Shown: piece after piece, positions 10,980-22,402 of the stretch | Position numbering within the stretch: the first letter of the stretch is position 1 | How the letters are laid out: every line of letters begins with the position of its first letter | NCBI GenBank assembly: GCA_037957365.1 | Contig: JARHVA010004091.1 | Location: 937,001 to 1,001,000, forward strand | DNA from: Torreya grandis | Taxonomy: Eukaryota > Streptophyta > Pinopsida > Cupressales > Taxaceae | Length of the DNA stretch: 64,000 nt | Reading direction: 5' to 3' | Translations under genes and position numbers: made by a program | The notes under the pieces: model-generated | The model's input: the letters and a program-made list of their open reading frames with translations, nothing else | What the model was told of the DNA's origin: nothing | Databases searched by the model: none

Positions 10980-13021
10980 GTTATATCAGATTGGTTTGTA
11001 TTAATAGTGTATAATCCCAAGGATGAGGTCAGACTATAGGAAGCTTAGGTGGAAAATACAAGATCCAAAGGACTATCCACATATTCACTCTAATCAACCT
11101 CAAATGGTAGATAATACTGAGACATCTGATCCTTTGAAAGAAATGGTGAATGAAGCCCTCCAGTAGTAGCAAGCATAGATGCTACAATAATTCACCCAAA
11201 TTCTCCAACAAAACTTGATGGGAAATTTTGGCTCCTCATCTGCACTCCCAAATATTTTCAATGCCTCAACACCCTTCAAGGTTCAGGTGAATTTTGATAT
11301 CCTTACATTTGAAGGCAAAATCAATGTTGACGTAGTAAAAAGTTGGTTAGATCAATTGTCTTCCTATTTTTCTATAAATAAATTCACTAATGAAGAGAAA
11401 ATCCTTTTTGGTCTTTTGAAAACATCATTGCCTCTCAAAAAATAGTGGGAAGTGTACAAGAAGAGGTTTAGTATAGATGATATTAACCTTTAGGCATAAC
11501 CTACCAAGAATGATTTCATATAATATGTAAAGCAATAATACTACCCCATTAGAGCATATGAAGATCTGTATATACATTGGCAACAACTTCACCAAGGTAA
11601 GGAATAGTCTATTCAAGATTACACTAACATTTTTCATTCCCTTTCTGCAAGATTAGGCATCTAGGAAAGTGAAAAACACAAGGTTCTTAAATATCATGGT
11701 GAACCACAATGGTATATACAGGGGGAAATGGAACTCTTTAATTTGGAAACCCTTAGTGAAGCATACAAGTTCATGGTGAAGATTGAGTAAAAGCATTAAA
11801 AAAATAATATGAAGAGTCGACCTTCAAAATGGAAAAGGGAATTCTAAGATAAGTAACCCCAAAAAGGAAAGACTAGGAAATGGCGCAATTAATACAAAGT
11901 AGAACTCATTCCAAAGAAGAATGTTGAGCTATCAAGTCCCTACTTTTTGAGTCACAATCCTCAACATTTACTACTCTAACTTATACACACCCTAAAGCCG
12001 AAGAGAATGAAGAAGATATTGTAGATGATGAGCTTGATGTCATTATTTCTTCATCATAGACCTATGAGGAAAGGCCAAATGATAAGGAAAGGTTGTTTCA
12101 CTCTAGGTTATAGGTTAAAGGTAAGTCTTTGTGTTCCATTTTTGATAGTGGGAGTTAAAAGAATTTAATCTCTACTAATGTTGTGAAAATTATAAACATG
12201 TACATGATGTCTCACCCAAATCCATATAGTATTGGATGGTTGAGTATAGGGAGAAACCTCTGTTGCACCCACCATTGTCTTCTTTCATATACAATAATAC
12301 CTTTCCAAGATGAGGTCTTGTGTGTTGTGGTCAATCTAGATGTTTGCAATGTACTCCTTAGTTAGCCATTCATGTATAATCAACATGGCATCTATGAATC
12401 AAGACCCTAAAGGATCACCCTCACCCTTGGAACATGGCACTATAGGGTTCCATAGGTACCACCTTCCACATATATCTCTTTGATTAGTGCCAAAAAATTT
12501 GTTCTCATAGTGGTCAAGCCACAAAAATCTAAAAAGGCCGATGTTGTAGCTCTGACTACACAATTAACATAAAAATAGAAGTAAATAGATACCAAGCTAA
12601 GGAAATTCATGGCCTTCCATCTATAGACTAATGGTCAGATAGAAATGGTGAACAATTGGGCCTTGTACAGCTCCACAAAGCACAATTCATTCCAAGTATG
12701 TGTCAGTTTCTAACCCCTGACACCAACTGATGTAGCCATTCCATATCATTCACCTCTATTGAACACTTTAGTCATAGAAGAATAACTAAACATTGGTGAG
12801 CTTAATATGCAAAGTTTTTATCTAGTAGAGGAGGATCATATTGCGGATACCTAGATGAAAACACCAAGAGGGTGCTCTATTCCACTTTATCCAGAGGTCA
12901 AGAGGGGCAAGATTAGCCACGAAGGTGAATGGCTCATAGGGAATCAAATCAAAACACAACTACCACACTTGGTGATGAACCATGATGCAATGGGGACCAT
13001 TGCTTCTCAATGAGGGAATAA
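10980..13021 (+). pseudogene. gag-protease-integrase remnant, unit 3
   Basis: Third internal region. An open frame at 11215-11445 covers the start of the gag core: a Ser/Pro/Phe-rich leader, then the Trp-Leu-Asp-Gln-Leu block and a Glu-Lys-Ile helix. The zinc knuckle near 11881 has lost its first Cys and its frame. The protease Asp-Ser-Gly sits near 12143, and an open piece (12183-12365) covers the second half of the protease. The integrase remnant follows near 12600, with Asn-Gly-Gln where Asp-Gly-Gln is expected. It ends at the purine tract tgagggaataa (13011-13021). It is non-functional through stops and shifts. Confidence 0.8.
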
Positions 13022-13544
13022 TGATCTAGGTAATACTTTAGGTGACAATTCAGGTGATGGTTCTACCCCAAATGGTGACAGAACATTTGGGAGTCATAAC
13101 TTTTGAACCATATCTCTATTTTATTCCCTGTTTGAAATTTTGGAAAGATAAGAATGAAGAGAATGTGGTGACATGGTATGAACTTTAATCAATGGGTTTT
13201 GACCCAAAAAAACCCAATGAAAGTGCCCCAAATTTCAATTTTAGTGGTGCCGTTAAAAAATTGTAAGTTCTTAAAAATAAGAATTTCTCAAAGTTTGTGT
13301 TTTTGTAATTCATGGAAGTTAAACCATTTCATCTCCCTCAAGATTGGTGACCTTCCACATCCTCCTCCTACCTTCAAAATAGGTATAAATAAATATGTAT
13401 CCTGAAAAAGAAATAAGACATCTCTTCCTAGAGATAGGCATATGTTGTCTCTGTAATTTTGAGTAATAAAACATCTCTTCTCAGAGATAGCATTATTATT
13501 TGTGTGTTTTTGAAATATTCTTCAACCTTCTGATTTATGGATTA
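13022..13544 (+). repeat. Array LTR 4
   Basis: About 523 bp, starting TGATCTAGG and ending GGATTA at 13544, followed by gtgttatcaaag (primer site). Both hairpins are intact. Confidence 0.85.
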
Positions 13545-15571
13545 GTGTTATCAAAGTGATTTGTATTAAGAGTGTATGATCCCAAGGATGAGGTTAGACT
13601 ACATGAAGCTTAGGTGGAAAATACAAGATCCTACAGACTATCCACCTATTTGCTCCAAATGACCTTAAATGATGAACAACACCATCAAGGAAATGGTGAA
13701 TGAAGCAATCTAGTAGGAGCAAGCACAAATGCTACAAAATTTTTCCCAAATTCTTCAACAAATCCTAATAGAAAATTATAACTCCTCATCTACACCCCCA
13801 CATCCTTTTAGTGCCTCAACACCTTTCAAGGTTTAGGTGAATTTTGATATCCCTACATTTGAAGGCAAAATTAATGTTGATGTAGTATAAAATTGGTTAG
13901 ATCAATTGTCTTCCTATTTTTTTGTAAATAAATTCACCGATGAAGAGAAGACCACTTTTGCTCTTTTGAAAGCATCATTTTCTATCAAAAATTGGTGGAA
14001 AGTATATAAGAAGAGGTTCAGTACTGATGATATTGTCCTTGAGGTAGAACATACTTGGAATGGTTTCATAGAAGTTATAAAGGAAGAATACTACCCCATT
14101 GGACTATATGATGATCTGTATATATAGTGGAAATAACTTCGCCAATATAAGGAATAGTTTGTTCAAGATTATACTGATATTTTTCATTTTTTGTCTATGA
14201 GATTAGGCATCCAATAAAGTGAGAAACACAAGGTTCTCAAATACCATGGTGGACTAGAATGGTACATATAGGGGGAAATGGAACTCTTCAATTTGGAAAC
14301 CTTCGGTGAAGCGTATAAGTTTGAGATGAAGATTGAGTAGAAGCATAAAAGAAAGAATACAAAGAGTTAACCTTAGAAATGGAAAAGGTAATTCTAAGAT
14401 AAGCAATCCAAGAAGGGAAATAGTAAGAAATGATGTGATTTCCACAAAAGTGGAACTCACTCCAAAGAAGAATTTTGAGACATCAAGTCCTTTCTTTTTA
14501 AGTCACAATCCTCAACATCTAATACTCTACCTCATAAACACCCTACAATCAAAGATAATGAATAAGATATTATACATGTTGAGCCTGATGCTATCGTTAC
14601 TTCATCATAGACCCATGAGGAAAGGCTAGATGACAAAGAAAGGTTGTTTCACTCTAGGTTATGGGTGAAAGGTAAGCCTCTGCATTTCATTCTTGATAGT
14701 GGGAGTCAAAAGAATTTAATCATTACTAATGTTGTGAAAAGTCTAAATCTATCCATGAAGCCTCACCCAAATCCATACAATATTGGATGGTTGAGTCTAG
14801 GGTGAAATCTCTGTGTCACCCACTAGTGTCTTCTTTCATATGTAATAAAATCTTTTCGAGATGAGGTCTTATGTGATGTGGTCAATTTGGATGTTTGTAA
14901 TGTACTCCTTGGTCAACCATTCATGTATGATCGATATGGCATCTATGAATCAAGAACTTGAAGGATCACCCTCACCATTGGAACACATTACTATAGGGTA
15001 CTAGAGGTACCACCTTCCACATCTGTCTCCTTGTTATTGCCAAGAAATTTGTTCTCATGGTGGTCAAGCCATAGAAATCCAAAAGGGTCGATCTTTCAAC
15101 CTTGAATACACAATAAACACAAAAATAGAATCAAATGGATACCAAGCTAAGGAAATTCATGGTTTTCCATCCAAATATTGATGGCCAGATAGAAATAGTG
15201 AACAATAAAGCCATGCATAACTCCATAAAGCACAATCCATTCCAAGTATGCATTGGGTTCTAGCCCATGACACCAAATGATGTATCCATTCCATATCATT
15301 AACCTCTATTGAACACTTTAGTCATAATAGAATAATTGGATATTGGTGAGCTTAATTCATAGAATTTTTATCCATTAGAAGAGGATCAAATTGTGGATAC
15401 CTGGATTAAAACAACAAGAGGGAGCTCTATTCCACTTTATCCAGAGGTCAAGAGGGGCAAGATTAGCCACCAAGGTGAGTGGCTCATAGGGAATCAAATA
15501 AAAACACAACTTCTACACTTGATGATGAATCTTGATGCAATGGGGACCATTGCTTCTCAAGGAGGGAGGAA
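13545..15571 (+). pseudogene. gag-protease-integrase remnant, unit 4
   Basis: Fourth internal region. The gag core is open at 13906-14127, including the Trp-Trp pair and the Trp-x-x-Phe-Ile-Glu-Val block typical of the retrotransposon gag domain. A zinc-knuckle remnant reading Cys-Asp-Phe-His-Lys-Ser-Gly-Thr-His is near 14433, with its last Cys changed to Phe. Protease Asp-Ser-Gly is near 14695, and an integrase remnant with Ile-Asp-Gly-Gln-Ile-Glu is near 15175. The end of the integrase-derived frame is open at 15393-15602 and runs through the polypurine tract into LTR 5. Slightly shorter than the other units. Confidence 0.8.
15561..15571 (+). other. Polypurine tract before the last array LTR
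   Basis: ggagggaggaa is directly followed by TGATCTGGG. Equivalent tracts precede LTRs 2, 3 and 4. Confidence 0.75.
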
Positions 15572-15992
15572 TGATCTGGGAAACACTTCAAGTGACAATT
15601 AGGATGACGGTTCTACCCTAATTGGTGGTAGAACTTCTGGGAGTCATAACTTTTGAACCATAGCTCCATTTTACTCCCCATTTGAACTATTGTAAAGCTA
15701 AGAACAAGTAGAATTTGGTGAGATGGAATGATCTCTGCTCAGTGGATTTTAACCCATAAAAACCAAATAGTTCATCTCCCTTGATATTGGTGACCTTCCA
15801 CATCCTCCTCTTGCCTTTAAAATAGGTATAAATAAAGATGTATCCTAAAAAATAAATGAGACATCTCTTCCTAGAAATAGGCATATATTGTATCTGTAAT
15901 TTTGAGCAATTAAACATATCTTCTCAGAGATAAAATTATTATTTGTGTGTTTTTGAAATATTCTTCAACCAAGACTTTTGATTATTGGATTA
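15572..15992 (+). repeat. Array LTR 5 (internal deletion)
   Basis: 421 bp. It aligns with the other LTRs except for about 105 bp missing near 15770, where the region between the aaaacccaat and the ccatttcatctccc blocks is lost. It ends TTGGATTA and is followed by the right target duplication. Confidence 0.85.
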
Positions 15993-15997
15993 CCATG
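15993..15997. other. Target-site duplication, right copy, of the array
   Basis: ccatg, against ctatg at 5310-5314. Confidence 0.6.
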
Positions 15998-16620
15998 GCC
16001 CATCTACTACCCTACTATCTCATATACCCCTAATCTCTAATCACCTATCTAATCCTTATCTAATCCCCTACCCACTCCTAATCAACTCCTATGAGTATTT
16101 TATAATTGTCCAATTCTATAATCCTCTCTATTCTCACCCTTCCTCTCTAGAAGCCTCTAAATCTAGAGGCCTCCAAGGAATTAAAAATTCCTTGTAAAAT
16201 ATTCCACCATAGATCTCCACAAGCCAACTTCGAATTTTAGCCATTGATTCTTTCCTCCATAATCTATATAAGTGAGCCATTTCTCCATGGCTACGCTAAC
16301 TAGAAAACTCATCTATTAAGTTCATGAAGTCTCCATGCCAAACAAATCCTTGAATTCATCATCAACATCCATGATCAAGAAATCATAATGTCTAAATTAT
16401 GAGTCTATGGTAATATCAATCTAATCCTCTTATGTTTTATCCATTTAATCTTTGTTTGGAGAAATTAGTTTTAGGATTAAAGTGTTGATTTGAATGGTGC
16501 ATTCGTCTAGTTGAATTTGATCTTAATGGCTCTAGATATTACTTAGGTAGTTTGATGTTTGGATTAGATTTAGATTAATTACATGATCTCAAATCCTTTG
16601 TACTTAAATTTCCTATGACA
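15998..16620 (+). repeat. 3' LTR, right fragment (continuation of 5057-5314)
   Basis: The sequence resumes the CT-rich style seen before 5310 and then shows a promoter-like region: a small inverted repeat (cctctaaatctagagg, about 16153), a TATA box at 16264-16272 and CA-rich sequence after it. The right end is not certain; cctatgaca at about 16620 is one possibility. No second copy is available in the window. Confidence 0.4.
16264..16272 (+). promoter_or_regulatory. TATA box of the split LTR
   Basis: ctatataag within ccataatctatataagtg is a good TATA match in the only part of this LTR where a promoter is expected. Confidence 0.45.
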
Positions 16621-17220
16621 ACGAGGATCTATCTTTTATGTGGTACTCTTTTTGAGTACACATTTCAAGTAATTACAAATGTCTTTCATTTCTTTGGTAC
16701 TATTTAAAGATGTAAGGAAATTAATAATTCCTTTACATATAAAGGATACATTGCTTTTTATATATATGATAATTATGGATTTACGGGATTATAGTTAATC
16801 TGGGACACAAGTAGGGTCCCACTCCACATACCTCCACTAAGTTAATTTGTAAATATATTTTTTCTAGTGTGGTCGGTTGTCTAATCACTAGTAGGATTGG
16901 AACCTAGGTTACCACTATTCCAATACATCTACTTTAAACATTGTATTGAAATTTAGGGGACACAATAGACCTACATTGTTGCTCTTTATGTTATGAGATT
17001 TTGGTTTATTAATGTTTCTCAGATGCATAATGACCAACTTTGGGGTTCTTAGTATACCATAATTATTTATTATTTTGTATAAATAATAATAGAGTTTAAA
17101 GCTAGTTAAAAATGGATAGTGTATAGTTTCCATATATACATCAATAATCATAAAGTTTGAAGATAGTTACAAATGGGTTGTAGATTAATTTTAAAATAAT
17201 CAATGCTAGGAGTAGTCAAA
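16621..17220. other. AT-rich spacer, nothing recognised
   Basis: Short ORFs only. No repeat partner in the window and no coding pattern that I can recognise. Confidence 0.5.
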
Positions 17221-17407
17221 ATCACATCTCTTTCTATCTTAGTAATTATAAGGACTTGGCGCATTGTGATCTTGTTATTCATGAATAATATATATAAATA
17301 AACCCTTTATGCTCATCACGTCTCTTTCTATCTTAGTATTTATAAATACTTGGTGCATAATGTATTTGTTATTGTTGACATATTACATGGGGAAACCCTT
17401 TATGCTA
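17221..17407. repeat. Tandem duplication, two units of about 94 bp
   Basis: Both units begin atcac[a/g]tctctttctatctt and end accctttatgct (17221-17313 and 17314-17407). They differ by several substitutions in the middle. Confidence 0.85.
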
Positions 17408-17436
17408 AAAAATGACTTTGATATACACACTCAGAA

Positions 17437-18006
17437 TTGACCTTCCCATTGTGGCCATGTATCATGGTTTATTTGAATTTAATAAAATTCAATGACATAA
17501 ACAAAGGCATTATCAATATATATACTAACAATTGTCCTGAAGGTGCAAGTGACATTAGAAGAGATATATTTTTTTACTTTGGTATAGCAGTGTTTTATAA
17601 AGAGAAAGAGTGTAAATCGATAGTCATACCTCACTTGAAACACATGACCATTGACCCCATCTCATTCTTTGTTCATGAATCATTAAACAATAATAATCTA
17701 TTTTTTCCAGTGGACGTAATGATGGAAAATGAGGTAGTTGGTTCCTTCATATAACATGACAATGAGTTGTGCAAGAAGGAGACATTTTGTTTCATGATGA
17801 GCTTAAGCAATGGTGAAGTGGTAGGGAAGGGAAAAGCCTTGAAATACATAAATATGGGTGAAATATTTAAAGTTGATCTATGTGGTAATGGTGAGGGGAA
17901 ACAAAAAGGTATTTTGAGTGATAGACTCAAAGAAGCCCAAAAAAATTCATGTGCAAAGTTTAGTGATGTGTCACATTTGTCAATGAAATTTGTAGCTTTC
18001 ACCTAA
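17437..18006 (+). pseudogene. Unidentified coding-like frame, plus copy
   Basis: A single frame is open for 190 codons except for one TAA at 17752-17754. I do not recognise the protein. Visible features are an Asn-rich block (Leu-Asn-Asn-Asn-Asn-Leu) followed by a Val-Asp-Val-Met-Met-Glu-Asn-Glu stretch, then Ser-Leu-Ser-Asn-Gly-Glu-Val-Val-Gly-Lys-Gly, and a Lys-rich tail. There is no signal peptide or membrane segment. The same frame is found, diverged, on the minus strand at 30180-30620, where Asn-Asn-Asn-Asn-Leu, Glu-Asn, His/Gln-Tyr-Asp-Asn-Glu-Leu-Cys and Gly-Lys-Gly-Lys are kept. Conservation of the amino-acid pattern between copies suggests that this was a real protein, from an unknown transposon or a duplicated host gene fragment. 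The ATG at 17437 is simply the first available. Confidence 0.5.
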
Positions 18007-18740
18007 CTATTTTAATTACCTAATATATGATTAAAACATGTGTCATTTTAATGAAAATGTGTGTAAGATATCTAATGGTTCCTCTTAAAATGTAGACAAT
18101 GCACCATATGTCAATTTAAATAAGTCTAAAATTAATTAGAATAAAATTCTAATCACTTTAACTATATAAAACCTTATTAGACAACTCTAAAACCAATTAA
18201 ATGAAAAATGGGAAAGGCTTATTCACTGAGATATGCATTATATAATGTAATCAAATGATGTAGGATGTTATTTGCAAATAAATATGGATAAAAATAATTC
18301 CAAGATTTTTCCATTCTCATTCTCAATAACACTAACATCAGCCACTATATTTTTGATATTAGTGCTCATTTATATTAATTTGGTGAATATAAGAGAGGTC
18401 AAACTCTTACTATGACCATAGGGGTTGCTGATTTTGGGTGTTTTTCTCTACCCTATTTTTAATCCCCAACAGTGTTTATATACTCTCTTTACACGTTATG
18501 GCAATTTGATGCATCTCAAATTAGGCACCATCCCAACCATTATAGATTTCTTTGTGGATGTTACAGCTGCCATGCTGAAAAGTGTACATTATGTTGGAAT
18601 GAATGTAATTTTATATTTTAGTAAAGTGAAGTTTTAAAATGTGTAAAATTGTAAATATGTACTTGTACCTCACTCAAAAATCATGACCACCAACCTTGTC
18701 TCACCTTTTGTTCATGAAGTGTTAAGAAATAATTATACAT
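17540..18740 (+). repeat. Unidentified dispersed repeat, copy 1
   Basis: This 1.2 kb aligns along its length with the reverse complement of 30102-30720 (coding-like part and the attgtctacattttaa block) and then 25646-25008 (the rest). Within the copy, a stretch of about 75 bp at 17624-17700 (cctcact...catgacca...ttgttcatgaa) recurs at 18660-18737, so the unit contains its own direct repeat about 1.04 kb apart. It lacks recognisable LTRs, RT or transposase. Ends are approximate. Confidence 0.7.
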
Positions 18741-18810
18741 TTCTCATTTATAAAAATCAAATTATATGTATGTATGTATGTTTATATATAATATGTATAT
18801 GAGTAAGTAA

Positions 18811-18844
<34 letters not shown>
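18811..18844. repeat. (TTA)n microsatellite
   Basis: About 11 TTA units in AT-rich sequence. Confidence 0.95.
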
Positions 18845-18845
<1 letters not shown>

Positions 18846-18945
18846 AAATATATATTATAATGATAATAAAATTTTATATTGTATTAATAATATATTACTA
18901 TAATATAATCTATAACTGTAATATATATATGATTATGTCACTATA

Positions 18946-18946
<1 letters not shown>

Positions 18947-19037
<91 letters not shown>
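18947..19037. repeat. (TG)n microsatellite
   Basis: About 45 TG units with one TT interruption near 19017. The His-Thr reading on the minus strand is an artefact of this tract. Confidence 0.97.
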
Positions 19038-19970
19038 AATATTTAACATATATTATTATATTTTTATAATATGTTATATATTTTTTATAGGTAATGACTT
19101 TTGACTGGAGCATGGACTGGCCTAACACACAATCAGGGACCCAGATCCCCATGTAATTCATTAATGAGTTGAATACCATATGTATACCAGATATTACTAA
19201 ATGTATATCAACTATTTTCATGAATGGCTACCACTAGCCTCGAAAATAACCAATAATCATTAATGACACTAAGAATACAACCAACAAACATAACTGGGCT
19301 CATATACCTTTTTTGAGATTTGACCCTTAGTGGGGTTTGAAATAAACCAACCATTTAACCAACTCACCCACATCTAATTGGCATAATATAATATATTAAT
19401 ATACTTTTATTAAGGATAGAGGGTGGTTTTTTCTTAACTAGGGATCCATACCCTAGGAATGAAACATAAAATCGAGTCCACACAATAATCGACAACAAAA
19501 TAAATATTGAATAAAAACAACCAAAGAACATCAAAAGAGAAGTAAGAAATTGGCTACAAATGCCAAAATTTTTAACAATAGCTGCTACCCAAAATGAAAC
19601 AAAAAAGAAACCAACTAGGCATCTCCTATGCAATTTTCTTTGTTAGATCTAAGAGACATTGTTATGAATTTCAAACCCAATTTACCTTTCCCTTTTTTTA
19701 TATTTCTAAGATTTTTCCAATATCCTCTCACCTTAGGGTTTGAAAGTATCGGAATGGATATTTCCAAAGATTTCTCTTCATTTTAAAGGAGCAACTAGAT
19801 CTCTAACCCCTATTTTCATTGAGACGACATTTATCTCAATAATTTATTAGTATAGCTATAATATTATACTATATGATGATAAAAAAATATATATTATAAT
19901 TATATATTAATATATGTTAATATTATATAATATTAGAGACCAACTATTTCATGCAATCTCAATGACATGG
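19038..19970. other. AT-rich spacer, nothing recognised
   Basis: There is a minus-strand ORF of 89 codons (19364-19633) with hydrophobic, low-complexity content and no motif. I see no repeat partner in the window. Confidence 0.45.
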
Positions 19971-19974
19971 GATT

Positions 19975-20600
19975 AAGCATTTCTTTATATGAAACCATGG
20001 TACCTCACTTTTGATCTTGTTACTGAATGTCTCATTGCTACTCTAATATGTGTCAGGTTGTCTCATTTATCTCTTAAATTTTGGCATGTTTATTCTCTTA
20101 AAGCCATTGATATCTCTCTTGGGGATTTTATTTTTCTCACTCCAGCTTGACTAGTGACTGCATGCAAACTACCTTGGATTGCATGTACATTATCATGGGT
20201 CTCTTAAAATGATTACCAAATGTTATTAAGATCAAGGTTAGTAATATAATTTTGTCTCAACCTCTATATTATGAAAGGATTAATTTTATATGTAGAAGAT
20301 GTTTTGCTAATAGGCATGTGGCTAATAATTTTCCAAAGCAATTAGATCAAGTTGATTGCAAGCTAAGATTCAATAGATCTGCAACTTGGGGGAAATATAT
20401 TGAGGTTGATCATTTTATCATATATGGTAAATTTAAGGATATTGTTCCTCCATATATATCTTTAATTAGGGACAAGGTTAATGATTCACCAATTGCTACT
20501 CCTTCAACTTCCTCTTTAACAATGATAATTTCTTCTTCTATCAAAGAGGTTGTTCCCTTAGGTAAAAAAAATGCTTTATTTTGGATGGCTCTACTCTAGG
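19975..20600 (+). pseudogene. LINE ORF1 fragment (DUF4283-like plus zinc knuckle)
   Basis: Remnant of the ORF1 (gag-like) protein of a plant non-LTR retrotransposon. The frame from 19989 shows Trp-Tyr-Leu-Thr-Phe-Asp, then Val-Arg-Leu-Ser-His-Leu-Ser-Leu-Lys-Phe-Trp and Leu-Lys-Ala-Ile-Asp-x-Ser-Leu-Gly-Asp, the hallmark spacing of the DUF4283 region. After stops and a frameshift between 20200 and 20250, the frame 20252-20599 gives Gln-Pro-Leu-Tyr-Tyr-Glu and a zinc knuckle Cys-Arg-Arg-Cys-x4-His-x4, with the last Cys replaced by Phe. The reverse transcriptase ORF expected downstream is absent; the sequence turns AT-rich after about 20700. It is a truncated, dead copy. Confidence 0.7.
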
Positions 20601-21227
20601 GTCTCAATAGGCTTTATCAAATTTATATATATAATAGTTACATTCTTCTCATTTGGGATCTCTCCCTATGGAAGGCCTTTGCTTGATTGTTGACTCTCCC
20701 CACATTGGCATTGATATATATGATATTAAAGGTCAAAAAATGGTCTCAAATAGGGAATATTCTACTAAAGAAAAAAACCTTTGTCATATGGAAGTTTTTT
20801 CACATATTAAATCAATAGTATATTAGGGATACATGTTGGCTTTGTTAGATAACAAGTTGGTATTGAATTTCTTTATTTGTATTCTTGGAGTATGTCCTCC
20901 ACTTTATAACCCTCTTTAGCCATTTCTGATAAAGAGTTTTTTTATTGATAAAATTATTGTGGATTCTTTAGTGCTTTCGCCTTTATTTTTCCATCTCATT
21001 TTTATTATGTGGGTGAGCCTGCTTCCACCCCTCGCATGACCTCCCAAACCCTTAGTAACCGATCAATAAAATTATATAATATTTAATTATATTTATATAT
21101 ACTATATCATATTAATAATAATGTATTATATTATATATAATAATATAATATAAATTTAAAAAAATAAAAATTATATATATATATATATATATTATTTTGC
21201 TATATATAAAATAATACTAATATATTA
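20601..21227. other. AT-rich spacer with (AT)n at 21172-21192
   Basis: The first 400 bp could be the decayed end of the LINE fragment, but I see no clear motif. The last part is nearly pure A/T and forms the target of the solo LTR. Confidence 0.4.
21223..21227. other. Target-site duplication of solo LTR, left
   Basis: tatta, identical to 22403-22407. The flanks are AT-rich, which lowers its weight. Confidence 0.55.
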
Positions 21228-22402
21228 TGTTGGGCCCCATTTCGTGCTAAGTAATGGATTCACACCAACTTGACAAACACCTAGGCACAAGGTAACTATG
21301 TGGATGGTTGATGTTTTTATCTTCTAGAGGTGTCAGCTAGATGGTGGCTAATAACTCCAAGCAACATTAATAACTAGGTGCACGGGACAATGACCGACCA
21401 TTAAAGAGAAGCAGCTCCTTTTTGAATCACACAATATTGAGAAGTGGGTGCATGAGACGACAACTACACATTGAAGGCAAAGCATAGTGGAGGAAATGGG
21501 ATGTGTACCTCCATCACCAGCTCAGCAATCAACATGCCCCAGTCCCTATGAACTTAGGACACTCTGAAGCCTATAAAAAAGTCAATTTTAAATAATGAGG
21601 GGAGGCAAACTGGAGTAGTGAAGCTCTGGTGAATTGTTACTAAAATATTGTCTTAGGATTAGAACTTAGCTTGGGATGCATTTTGATGCTCTCCTTTATA
21701 ACGCCCAAGATCACATGTGAGCTTGGGCCTTAGTAGTTTATGTTGAGCACTTGATTAGTTTATATGGACTATGTATTCATTATTTCTTAATGTATCAATG
21801 ATGAATGCTTTGCATAAATGGTTAATAAGTTTAATCTTCAAGTCTTAGAATGTTTATTGGTTACATGCTTTATTATATTGAATGTATGGTCAAATTATCG
21901 CATGTTTCTAGCTTGACTCACTCATGGTATACTTGTAACTAGAAATAAACCCCACACTTGTGATATGAAATGCACAAAGTATGATTAAGACCCTATACCC
22001 TGAATCAAACATGTGCCTAAACATAAGACCATGCCTAAGCCCCTTAACCTGGCACCCAGTTAGTCCTCAAGCACCTGAATGCCATTGAGCCTATGAAACT
22101 CAAGGACTACAACTATGAATGGCCAACCATCATTATGCTAACCCAAGCCCCCTAAAGGATAGAGTTGTGCCATGGCACAACTAGCCCAACATAGACCCCA
22201 GTTGCTTTTATGATGTGATTTTGGTGAGAACATAAGGCTTGCACCTTATCTATATTAATTCTAGTGTCACTGAGTGTTAAATGTTGAGCACTATAGGAAT
22301 CATCAAGGTTTGTTCCCCCTAGAACAAGCCAAGATTTGACTTGGATAGCTATGTAGGCTCATGACTAGACCCATGACTGATAAGACCAACTTTTATTCAA
22401 CA
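21228..22402. mobile_element. Probable solo LTR, 1,175 bp
   Basis: It starts TGTTGGGCCC and ends ATTCAACA, giving matching 5-bp inverted ends TGTTG/CAACA, and is flanked by identical TATTA duplications. Its composition is much less AT-rich than the near-pure A/T on both sides, so the block is foreign to its surroundings. A TATA-like ctataaaaaa at 21571 would fit the plus orientation. No primer site, purine tract or coding frame is seen inside. A solo LTR arises when the two LTRs of an element recombine and the interior is lost. The strand is not firmly set. Confidence 0.6.
21571..21580 (+). promoter_or_regulatory. TATA-like box in the solo LTR
   Basis: ctataaaaaa about 345 bp from the left end. 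Confidence 0.35.

Larger units (their letters stand above)
5315..15992 (+). mobile_element. Tandem array of a non-autonomous LTR retrotransposon: 5 LTRs, 4 internal regions
   Basis: The same anchor (gagtcataacttttgaa) recurs at 5384, 7952, 10521, 13091 and 15641, a period of about 2.57 kb. Each period has an LTR of about 525 bp starting TGATCTG and ending near GGATTA. A primer site resembling TGGTATCAGAG follows, then about 2.04 kb of gag-protease-integrase remnant and a polypurine tract (best form ggagggaggaa) just before the next TGATCT. Adjacent units share one LTR, so the order is LTR-int-LTR-int-LTR-int-LTR-int-LTR. Only the two outer edges carry the target duplication, so this was one insertion that later expanded, or a multimer inserted as one. 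All copies have different stops and indels. By content the unit resembles TR-GAG or LARD-type elements: RT, RNase H and most of integrase are missing. Confidence 0.88.

Noticed and set aside
18910..19221. Minus-strand ORF of 103 codons with poly His-Thr
   Set aside because: Produced by the (TG)n microsatellite.
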